From contig VXBA01001647.1 in NCBI GenBank assembly GCA_013399895.1, positions 971,908 to 1,035,907 on the forward strand: 64,000 nucleotides of DNA, read 5' to 3'. Of the stretch, positions 44,721-56,125 are shown piece by piece. How positions within the stretch are numbered: position 1 is the stretch's first letter; each line of letters starts with the position of its first letter. This DNA is from Serilophus lunatus (taxonomy: Eukaryota > Chordata > Aves > Passeriformes > Eurylaimidae). A program made the translations under genes and the position numbers. Below the pieces are notes generated by a model that had not been told where the DNA came from, ran no database searches, and saw only the letters and a list, made by a program, of their open reading frames with translations.

Positions 44721-46101
44721 GCTAAACAGGAGTCCTGATCTACCAATAGGAAAGCACTTTGAATGGCTGCCAGGTGTTTTTCAGATGATTTGCATGGATG
44801 GAGAAGGAGCAAAGCAGGTTGATTGCTGTAGACAAGAAATTAGGCTGGCTGTACTGCCTGTCCAGGTGTTACACTGCTCTGCACTTAATCACAGTTATAT
44901 TCAGTTTCCCAGCATTGTAAAAAATATTATTAATAGGAACTTTATCCTCTTGGCAACCCATGAAGTAATTACTTCAGACTGCAACTTTCAATTGATTGTG
45001 CTGTGATTTGTGGCTGTGAAATCCAGAGGATGTTAAAGAAATGGATAAAAGGGATTTACAATTACATGCTTGCAAGCAAAACAAACTGCAGCTTGTGTTT
45101 TGGTTTGATTAACAATCAGTAAAATAGAAGGGAAAGGGCTTTCCTTTCTTTCCTCCTTCCCAGAGATTGCAGGAGCAGTTAACTGGATGGGCCAATTTGA
45201 GTTCCAGGTCTTCTAATGTAGCTCAGCAGGGCTGTGGGTCCCTAGGTGAGCAGTGAGTGTGTCTCCAGTTCATACAAGTGTTCCAAGAGGGATCTGAGCT
45301 GTTAATTCATGATAGATGGTGGTGGTAGAACCCAGAGCACAAGGAATACCACTGGCAGTGTTCTGGCTATTGGACACAGGCTGGCTATTGGAGCCAGCCT
45401 GCCTGGGTTTTCATCCTGTGGTTCGCAAAAGGTTGGGGCTCCATGAGAGGTAAATACATGCTGTAAATGGGTTTGGAGTCTCAAATGCAAGATGGTGTCA
45501 CTCCAGTAAAATCAAATGTTTTCTCTGGCTGAGAGTGAACTTGCCTCCCAGCCTTTCCCCCAGCATGAAATGCACTTCTCCAACGTGTCACAGAAAACTG
45601 CTTTTCCTTTCCTTTTTATCTCCCTCATCACAGCTCTGCAGATGGATCAATAGACCATTTCCAACTCTCAGCTTGCTTTTTAGGCCAGTGGACAGATGAT
45701 CTCTTATTTACAAAGAGAACTAGGGAGGAGATACTGCAAGGGTTCCTGGATTAGAGCCACTGATGGGTCATTGCAGGAGCAGAGAAGGAACTCAGAAGGA
45801 ATTGGTAAGTTTTAAGGACTGTGACTTTTAAAAACTGGTCTTGGGGCATGTCCCTTGCAAAGACACTACAGGCTCTGTGGTATCTTTCCCTCCAGGGATG
45901 GAGGATGGTGAATTGCAGCAGTAGGGTCTGAGCACTTTGGTCTCCAGCCCACGTCCCCACGTCCCTGTGTCTGCCCAAAGCAAATGGTGTATCCATGGGC
46001 AAAGGTAGTTTTTGGCAAGAGGCTCCCAGCCTGGGCAGGCTGGTGTGTCTCCTGCCTGCAGGGTATACGAGCTCTGGCACAGCAGGACCTGCTGAATCAG
46101 A

Positions 46102-46123
46102 GTGGAATAAAGGTGGAATAAAG
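46102..46123. repeat. Perfect 11-bp tandem duplication
   Basis: 'gtggaataaag' occurs twice in a row, followed by a partial third start 'gtgaat'. Confidence 0.92.
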
Positions 46124-46727
46124 GTGAATGAAGTCTAGCACAGAAGGCACACATCTCAGCTCCTTTTTGTGACAGATGAGAATTCAGACATTCCCTGAGA
46201 GCAAGAAATTCTTGCAAATGACCTGAATTTTACTTAGGCTTGGAATTTTCAAATTTCTTAAATGAGTTCTAAGAGGTTCTCTCAGACATAAACTTACTGA
46301 GAAGCAAAACAGGGATTTTATTTACTCCCTAATCTCCTTTTTGAAGCCACTGGTGAGGAAACAAGAAGCTTTTTTGTTGTTTTTTTTTTTGTTTAGTCCT
46401 CTTTTGCTGTCAGACTTTTCTGCTGGGAGAGTGTGTGGGGTTTTTTCTTGTGCTTTATTGTGGCTCAGGACTGTGCACACTGGCAAGTGACTGCCTCTGC
46501 ATAATAAATTGGAGGCAACCTGAAAATAAAAAAGCATAAGCTGCAGTTTCTTGGGAGTTAAAAACCCATATGCTCCAAAACCTGTTTATCTGTATATTGA
46601 CTGTTATTTTGAATTGCCAAGGAACTGTGTGCATGCTTCTGCTTTTTCAAAAGCACATTGTGTGTGTTGTGGGCAGGAGGCACTTTGGCTCCAAAATACT
46701 GCCAAATATCCTTGTCAAATGGAGGGA

Positions 46728-46806
46728 TTTTTCTCTCTTTTCTCCTCTCCTCTTTCTCTGTCCTTCTCCTTCCCCTTTCCCTTCTCCCTCTCTCCTGTCT
46801 TCTCTG
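46728..46806. repeat. Long polypyrimidine tract
   Basis: About 79 bases almost entirely C and T (cctctttctctg, ccttctccttcccc, ccctctctcctg), with only isolated G interruptions near 46760 and 46797. Such tracts can form triplex (H-)DNA. Confidence 0.9.
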
Positions 46807-49800
46807 CGCCTATCTCCCTCTTACAGAGGATATGTGTTGAGAGGTTATTTTGTGCAAAGGGGTGAACTTCAGGCTGTGGATTCAGCAGTGCCTTTGTGTT
46901 TCTGACTTTTTAACTGCTGAAGAAGCCAATGCCATGGCAGTGACCTTAAAAATGTGACAGGGCCCTCAGTGTCACACATGAGCAATCACTACCTGCAAAA
47001 GGACATGAGAAGGTGGCAGCCCTGATGCAGTAAAGGTGAGGAGATCAACACAGGCACCTAAAGGCAGATGTTGCTGAGAGGGACCTAAATATTTAATTTA
47101 CATAAAATTCGAAAGTAATACTATTGTGCTTGAATAATTTAAATACAAAGTTAGAAAGTTGTTTTGAGTTGTGATTAGAAGCGGCAAATTTTACCCAGAA
47201 AGGCAAGGAGCTAAAGTTCTTATTTTGGCTCAGGAACTGTAATATGAAAGGCAAAGGTAGATGGCACTTTTTCCCCTCGATTTTGTGCCTCTGCTTGTAA
47301 CATTCTGGTTCAGGAATATCTATTAATGCTAAATAATTCACTTAGGTGACTTTAATAGGTGGACACCAGGACTGATTTCAAAGGATTCTGAAGGAGGCAC
47401 TTCATAAAGGAAACAAATAATGACACATTGTTTTTTATTTTGTTATGTTTTTACCTTATTTGTGTCCAAGAAATTTTAAATAGGCTTTCTTTGTTTGTCC
47501 ACACTGGAGCAATATAACCGGGGAATTTGGCAGGGTCCCAGATCCTGGCAGCAGCTGCCAATAAAAGCTTGCTGAGCAAGTACAAAAAATAAAATCACAC
47601 AGTATCATTTTTAACTTTGATTAAGTTGTGTTGAATTGCTCCCAGGGAGGTAATGGCAAGCTCCAAGGGGTTAGGACCAGCATGGGATGTGAAGGATGTT
47701 TATCTTGCAAGTGTTTGCTTTGTGCTGTATATGTAGTTCCCACTGCTGGGGAAACACTTTGTCAAAAGCCCACTATTAAAAGAGTTTGGGGAAATGAACA
47801 CTGAAACAATGGGAACAAGTATACCGTACTTTATACCATAATGTGCATAGCAAGCCACTGTCAGATATAAAAGCTGAATATGCTTTAAAATGCCATCCAT
47901 GCCATCCAACGATGGAGCTGCCTCAGATTTGCCAGCAAGTGGCTGAGCAATGCTGAGGACCATGCTCCTCTGGCTCATTTGTCACAGCTGATGTGCCTTG
48001 AGGAGCAAATGGGTGAAGGGCGCAGTCACCTGGTTGCTTTGGGATGACCACAGTAGGTGCTACTGCTGCTCTGCAGTATGTAAGATGCTGGGGAAATCAG
48101 CACCTGCTATTTTGGCCTTGTGTGCTGTGAAATATGGGGGTTTGAGAGGTCTCCTAGAGCAGGCACCTCCAAGCTGAGCAATGGGAACTGCCACGGCTCC
48201 TGGGGTGGCTAACTGTGGGGACCTGAGGGGCAGCACGTGGGGCATATGTCTGCCAGGCTCATGACTCATGTTTGGCATGGCAAGGAGTTGTCATGGGTCC
48301 ATGTTCATGAGGCTGAGAGATGGGACCCATTCTTGGGGATGTCCCCCAGCCTTGCCTGAGGCCCTGGGGGCTGCTGGCTCTGCACTGAGCTATCATTATG
48401 GGACCATTATGGGATCATTATTACCCCACTCTCGGGCCTGGTTGCTCTGCAGTGTTTCAGTAGTTTAGGGCTGGTCTCTTGCTTAGGACATACTTAGCTG
48501 GTTCCTGACTGTCTCCATGACACCTCTTTGGAAGTTATCTTTGAGTACATGTTCAGAGAGCTGTCAGCCTTCATTTACCTTTCCTTTAGGGTGCAGGCTT
48601 TCCATCAGTGCTCAGGCCATCCTATTCTGCTCCACAACATGGGGAAGGCAGCACATCTTCAGAACCAGGGTTCAGGACCGTCTCTTCCTTGACTTATCCT
48701 TGTCCTGGAGTAAAAAGATCTTTACATGGAGGGAAGGGGATTGGAGGGGAAAATCCTCTAATGTCATCTAATTCCACCCAGACTTGAGACCTGCCATTAC
48801 ACCAGAGAGCTCCAAAGCCTCAGTCACAAAAACTGCTCTTAAGTTGCCTGACTTCTGGTGAGTAGGACGAGTTTGGGACACAAAGGAAGACTCTTCTACC
48901 TTGCTGTGGTGTCTAAAATGTAAATACTTTTTTGCTTTTCTACATGCATGCATTGCCCTGCAGTAGATGATTTCCCCACTCATATCTACATCTGATTCTC
49001 AGCCTCTCCTCACTTGAAGCTGGGTTCTCATTCAGCTCCAGTGGTTATTGATCACATCCTTTCACTCAACATTTCTGATGGCCTTGCCGTTTGCACTTCA
49101 AGCTCTGTTGCCATCAGTATTTTTTCCTGAAAATCTTGGGTTCAACAGACTCGACTCAGGAAGCACTTGTGCTCTAAGTTCATATGCAGATGCCAAAGTT
49201 CTCAGCTGTAGAGAAGAATTCTCTGCTTTGTCCTCAATTCCTTGGTTTTAAGTGAAAAAAACCAAAAGAACAACTCAACTCCCCCCCTTCCCCCCATATT
49301 TTTTTCATTCTTCCAATTGATGGAGTCTCAGTGTTCATAAAATGACTCTTCAGATTTTGCATTGCTGAGAACATCAATCTCCAATGCTTCACTCAACTCA
49401 CATACTTTTCATCCCAGCGAGACAGGTAAATTAGTTGCAGTTTTGTTTCCTTCACTTTATCACATCACCAGTCCATCACGTACACTTGGCTTGTTTCCCC
49501 ATTGGTGTGGAAGTTGATTGGTTGGTTGTTTTTTTCTGTACAGATCCATCACTCCTAGAATCCCTGGCACTGGTTTGCTTTGTTTCTGCACGATTTGCCT
49601 ACTAACAAACTGCTCCAGAGCATCTTTGTGTCTGACCCATATCATTACATTTAACAGGCTGATGTAACTTAAGCCCTTTATAATGGAGATTTTCCTTTTT
49701 AAAAACAAAGAAAGAGAGTAAAAACTGCAGTGAAGATGTGGATTTTAACTGAGGTAATATTTCACATAGTAGGATCATTCTGTGTTGGGCTGCAGATCAC

Positions 49801-52365
49801 TCCTTGCACCATGAGCTACCTTGAGGGTGGTGACCTCCCTGCTGACAGTAAGGGAGTGATCCCACCCCCAAACATGGGTATCTTGAGCTTGTGAGACAAA
49901 CTGGGTTGCCAGCAAAGTCCTGGGGGCTGGATGAGAGGGTCTCCAGAAATCCCTTCCCACCACAGCTGTGCTGTGACTCTGTGCTAAGCAGAGGTTAAGG
50001 ACTGTCCCTGGGGTGCCAGTGAGTTACAACAAAGCCTTACCCAAGCTTCAGAGGTCCAGCTGTGATGAGATGGGTTCTACTGAAGCGTGGAGACAGGGGA
50101 TCAGTGGGAAGGAGACTGCTTGGAGCAGAGTTCACCTGCATTGGCTCATCACTCATTGAAACCCCTGTTATTGTAAATAGGGAATGGCTGTATTTATCCC
50201 TCTGCTTCTGGACAGACTCCACTCTGATTTTACCCTAATTTTAAATCTTAAAATGGCCTGACTCTATTTTGTGGTCTTTTCTAGCTGTGGAGGTAGAAAG
50301 CTCATTTCTTTTCCCTCTGCCTACACCCGTTTCCTTGACACTTCATCTCTTGGTCTCTTTTTTTGACCAAATTTAAAAGGTAGGTCTATAAAATTTTGTC
50401 ACCGTTGCTATATCCTGCTACAGCTCCTGCATTCATTTCCTACTTTCTCTCTGTATTGGGAGCAATATTTTTACCCTGTTAGTACCACATTTGATCTTAT
50501 GTTCATGAGAGAAAGGGAGGAAGATGTGTGTGGTTGCACCATGTTCCTCAGGTTTGGGCCGGTTTTTCACCCAGGGAAGGTGTGGCACAGAGCGAGGTGG
50601 CCCCATGGCTGAGCAGGTCAGGCTCCAGGACTCTGCAATGAAGCCATCAGCCTGTGACTGTAGGCAGTGACGTTGAGGGACTTAGAGACATAAAAAATGC
50701 TGCCAAATCATTATAAAGAGAATTAATTTTTGAAGTGCTGATTGTAGCTACAACTCAAATCATGGACAGACTGGATTCCTGCTTCTTTCTGTGAGCTCTT
50801 TCCTTGGGAAACCTGGGCTCCACCTGTCATTCCTGTTTGCAGGATCTGACCACCACTTGGTAGCCAAGGTGCTGCAGCAGTCATTTGGTGACACCTTTGT
50901 ACTTTTCCAGTAATGTCCCAGATCATCTTTCCTGGTTATCTCCAAAACCCACTGCTTTCAGGGCAAGACCCCTCCTCACACATCCTTTGCAGCAGGGTCA
51001 CATCTCTATGCTTCTCCCCCTTGCTTATCTACAATGTCACATCAGAGGGGAAGCAGCTGACACACTGATGGGCTCTGACTTCAGTCTGTCTGCATTGCAG
51101 TAAAGATACAGCTTTCAGGTCCTTGTGTGCAGTGCCCCAGCTGCACTTTGGGGTCTCCTCCTCTTTTCCTCTCCACTCCTCACTGTGTTTTGCTACCAGA
51201 CTTCAGATCTGTCATGTTGATGTGTGGAGTTGGTCATCTTCTCTTTCAGGGCAACAATGACAAACCTATTCAGGCAGTCCTGAGGTATGTTTTTGTGTCA
51301 CTTATGGTGCCTACAAGCCACTAAAAGGCACAGAGACAGATCTCCACATGTCATAGATGATGAGATTTCTCTGAAGATGCAGAGAAGTCTCTGATGCTGT
51401 AAGCCCACTCTGTGAATACAGCTGGCACATCTGCCCAAGGAGGTTTGTTACACCTCTGGGTCCCCAGAGAATGAGAAGCTGCACCCAGGAGAAGGCAGAG
51501 AGCACCCAGGAAGGCAGTGTCTACACATGTGGAGTGAGAGCTGCCAGCATGGTGGTCAGTGGATGCACATCTCCAGGGTAGCCCATGGCACTTCTTGTCC
51601 ATTGAACCTGAGCTGGAGGGCAGAGGAACTGGGGCCAGTAGTTTATGGCTCAGCAGGCTCCCATTGCTCCTGTCCTTCAGCAGCAGCTTCTTTAAAACCT
51701 TCACCTAGGAACTGTTTAAATAAGATGCTGGTCTGGCCAGCCTAATGTCTGTGTGTGCAGCCTGGCAGGAGATCTGCCAGCCAAAGGGTGAAGGACACAC
51801 CTGACATGAAAAATTTATCTCAAGGCTTTGAATGTGAAATTCTTTTCGTGTGAGAGCACCCAGGAGAGATATTTACTCTCATCGGTTTTCTTTGTGAAAA
51901 CCCACAGGTTTTCTTTGGCTGCTTCTTCAGTACGTTTGAAAACACAAGAAACCATTTCTTAGGCAGCAGCCAGTGTTGGGCAATGAGCCTTCCAACTCCC
52001 AAAGTGTTTCCATTGACTTTCACATATTTCTGTCATATTTCTTTTGGCCTGTGCTGTAATTTAGGCACTTGTTTCTGTACTTCTTTGGTAAAGGCTCATA
52101 TGGAACTAAAAATCTCATTGTGCTTTGCTGTGTAGGCTTGGGCCTGGTTAAATTTTTTAAGGATTTTAAGATCTGCCATATTTTTGTCTATGCTGCATAG
52201 TGCTACTGGTTAAAAGCTCTCCTTTTGCAGTAAATTAAATGGAAGCCTGTTTGTATGCCTCATGTTTCCACTTGCTGGCAATCATGAGAAAAACTTCACC
52301 AGCAATGGCTTGTGTGACTGATATATTTGTATATGATATTTGAATATTGGAATATTTGTATGTTT

Positions 52366-52622
52366 GAAATGGCCTCCAGTTGTGCTGGGGGTTTGAGATT
52401 AGATATTAGGAAAAATTTCTTTACTGAAAGGGCAGTCAAGCCTTGAATCGTACTGCCCAGGGAAGTGGTGGAGCTACCATCCCTGGAAATGTTCAAATAA
52501 TGTGTGAATGTGGCATTTGGAGACGTTTTTTTTGTGGCAGACTTGGCAGTGCTGGGTTTGAATTGATGATCTTAGAGGTTTTTTCCAATCTTAAGGATTC
52601 TATGACTCTGTCTATGATTCTG
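52366..52622 (+). mobile_element. CR1-type LINE 3' end, sense orientation
   Basis: Reads 'ttagatattaggaaaaattt', 'ttactgaaagggcagtcaag', 'ggtggagctaccatccctgg', and closes with 'ggattctatgactctgtcta' and 'tgattctgg', the typical CR1 terminal repeat. It is the only CR1 copy here on the plus strand. Confidence 0.9.
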
Positions 52623-55600
52623 GTTTCAGGAGTGGTGGATAGGGTATATATATGTTCAAACAGTGTATCTGTGGTGAAATGATAGCAGTATGGAGATCTC
52701 AGAGGGAAGACTTGATGTTTGTCACAGGGATCATCATCAGGGACAGATGTACAAGCAGATAGAAATTACACTGACCTTCATTTAAAGAGTTATAATATCC
52801 GTTACAACCATTGCCCTGGACTGTTAATTTTGCTAAACATAAGCAGCACCTGGTCAGATCTCTGGCTTTGAGGAATCCAAACCTGCCAGGCCATCAATAT
52901 TTGAAACTGCAACCCATGGAAAAAGTGCCATCCTTGCATGCATGCATTTCCCTTTGCTGCAACCGGGATGCAACAAGCACCTGCCATGCATGCCTTGGTT
53001 CCTGTCTCAGCCTCTCCCCAAAGGGACTGCCAGGCACACTGGTGGGGTTTGTTCCAGCAGAGATTGTCCATTTGTTCAAACACGTATTGTGGTTCAGGAA
53101 ATCTCCAGACATGCCCAATACCCTTAGAGTATAAAGAAATAATTTTTTTTAGGTTTTCTACTCTACTGTGATGTCTTGAAGCTTTGTTGTTTGTCAGGAG
53201 CTGAGAATCTGACCTATGTACTTGACTGCAGGGGTTGCAGCTTAAGGAGCAGAACCCCACAAGAAGGGCATGTTAAACTAGAGAGAATTGGAATCTGTGT
53301 GTGGCTGTGAACTGAACATAAATATGCAAGCTGGCATGTTTACCCACCCTGCCATCCCCATTTATAGCAGTGGCTGACAAAACTTGAAAGGATGTTTATA
53401 TTGGAGCCAGCTCCCATTAAGTGAATTGATCTCCTCCATTCCCCTGAATCTGGTATCAAAACAATTCAGCAGAATAAATCTAACAATTCTATAAAACCTA
53501 CTATTTACTTTTGACTGTGATATGTGTTACTTTACAACACATTTGTCCATTTAAATCACTGGCCTCTTGCTCAGGGGGCACTGCCCATGCTTTGCTGGTG
53601 GGGTGCTCTCAGGGTACATCTGTGTTGTGACCAAATCCTGAGCTGATGAGGCTGAGGGAAGGGGTGGGCTGAGAGTAGGACCCTATTCTCCAGCCGTACC
53701 CGTGGCAGGGCAACCTCTTGAAGCCGTGGTTGGAGGTGAGGTCCTTCTGCTTAGTTGTTTTTAGCAGCTGAAACTTTTATATTTGGTGAGGTGTTCAGAA
53801 CCAGATGCTTTTCAGCCCATGTTGAAGCTGAAGCATGGAGAAGCCTGCTAACCTCCACCTGCAGTCAGGTGATACATACACCTTCCCACTGCCATGTAGG
53901 GCCTGCTAGACCTGGTGCTTTCTGCTGAATACTCCTCCTGGTGCAAAAAAATTTCCGTGGGCTTGTGTCCCAGAATTTGACATATTTCCCCTCCTTTGAT
54001 ATCATCCTTAGAGGGTCCTTTCACACTCAGTGAGGATGAGGGGGATTTACCCTTAATGGATATAGCTTTTTAAAAATGGAGGTATTTCCTTGACGTGAGT
54101 TAATTATCTTGCCTTTCGCCTGGTCACTGGGGAGGAAAAGGCATCCTTCTTTAGGTTGGGATGACTCCTAACCCCAGGAGGTCTGAGGGAAAACTCAAAG
54201 CTGGTTTTTGCAATCTCGTGCTCCAAGGCAGGGCTGACTCCCATAAACATCTGAAATATCCCTGCAAAGAGTTCTTGAAGGAGCTTAGACTGGTGATGTG
54301 AAATCCTGAGCCATCTCACTACTCCTCTTATCTTCTGACCTTTCCCTTCTTATGTCCCCATGGGGCTGAATGCCATATGCCTACACCATTGTCACTGTCC
54401 CAGGGTCCTTGGGGACTCTCTAGTCCCACCTGGATGTTCAAATCAGCCACAAGATTTCTACCAAAAACCAAAGGCAAACAGTACATATACCTGTATAACA
54501 CAAAACTGAAGAGTTTTTCTATGCATGCATATCTAAAGCATCAGAAAATATGTATTTCATACACTGATGTTTGGAGTGCTATAACTTCCCACCCTAATTC
54601 TTTACAGGGCAGAAGACCTGCAGAGATATGACTTAGCTGATTCAAGTACACCAGCCTGTTCATACCCCAGTGTTAATACAACTCCTCCTTAAAGAAGATT
54701 AGCACTCCACTTAACAGCTCTTTATATGACAACACACCATAAATTAAATTCAGTATAGAAGGAAGGACTTGCATGCATGGAACTAGTCTCTGAGCCTTTC
54801 TGTAGGAATAGAGCAATATCCCAAATTAAGATGCTATTTGGGCTCTGGGCTTTGGCACAATTAAGTCATCTTCACATTCGATCTGTGACCCAAGACAGAA
54901 GCCCCTGGAGCTTTTCACTCTCTCCTGAACAAAGCCCCAGAAAGAAACGAGAATAGGCTATAATGGGGAAACTGGCCAAATGTCTTACTTGCCAGCCAAA
55001 TATTTTGGGATGGATAAAGGTAGGAAGTGTCTGGGACAAATACAGAAAGCCATGAAGAAACTGCCATGTGTGGATGGGGGAAGGAGAGATTTGAAGCAGG
55101 CTCTTGCCAATAGCATTCTGAAGAAATTGGAGAGGGTAGCTTTGGGTGCTGCTTTTTTGCCAGTGAGATCAGCATCTGGCCTTGGGGCTGACATCTCAGG
55201 CAGCCAAAGGCTGAAGATGATACAAGTGAGGTGCTTTTGGGACCTAAGAAGGTTTAATAGAAAAACAGCACAAAATGGGAAACAGTGTGAAAATTATTTC
55301 CAAGGGCTACCACTGCTTCCCTGTCTCTGGAAATATCTCAAGCTCAAGAAATACTCAACCAATCCAGATTCTGATATTATGCATTGATAGATGAGACTTG
55401 GGTAGCTTGAATGGTCTCCACTGGGGTACATCCTCACCCTAGAGAATGTTGACTGTAATAGTATATAAAATAAAGGGGAGGGAAAAGCTACTGACCTGAG
55501 GATGGCTTGACAAGAGAAGGCATACTGGACAATTAGGCTACACTAAATAGCCAAAGCCTGAGACTAATTCCTACAAAGTAGTGGACTGAGTGAGAAGTGC

Positions 55601-56081
55601 TGGTGTGACTTGTGGAACTCAGGACTGCAAGGCACTGTGAGGGCTGGAAGCTCATTCTGAGGCAGCAAATGAGCAGACCTTGGAATGAGGTGGGGAAGAA
55701 CCAGCACCTGGTTTCTTCCTTCTCCTTTTTCCCTCAAGAGAGTGACACATTAACACATAACTGGGTCTGTAGATCATCCTCTCCTGAGACAGGCTCTCAT
55801 GAGGGAGAGGTCTTTGATACTGGTTTACTCATGCTGTCTTTCTGTGGAGGCAGATGCAAGGCAAGGCTGTGGGCCATATGTAGCACTACGGGGGTGAGGG
55901 AATGTTTCAGTCCTTTTAGATTTCCTTCATTAAGTTGCATAAAAAGAAAAGAAAGAGCTAAAGGTGTTTATACTCCATTGTGAAGCTCTTCTAGGCTGGG
56001 GAAATTGGAATGGAAAAGGAGGTAACACACTAACTTCCTCTGCACAGGGAGGACTGGCAAGAAAACAGCACATATATAAAC

Positions 56082-56125
56082 ACAATATATAAAAATATAT
56101 ATATACAAATATATGTGTATGCAGA
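56082..56125. repeat. AT/TA-rich microsatellite
   Basis: 'aatatataaaaatatatata' followed by 'tacaaatatatgtgtatg', an imperfect AT dinucleotide repeat. Confidence 0.85.

Larger units (their letters stand above)
44721..52365. other. Gene-poor region, middle part
   Basis: Noncoding. It holds a perfect 11-bp duplication at 46102-46123, an 80-base pyrimidine tract at 46.73-46.81 kb and an AT-rich block near 47.09-47.50 kb. No exon was recognised. Confidence 0.55.

Noticed and set aside
54980..55387. 135-codon plus-strand frame in the gene-poor region
   Set aside because: No recognisable domain, no splice or promoter context, and composition like that of noncoding neighbours.
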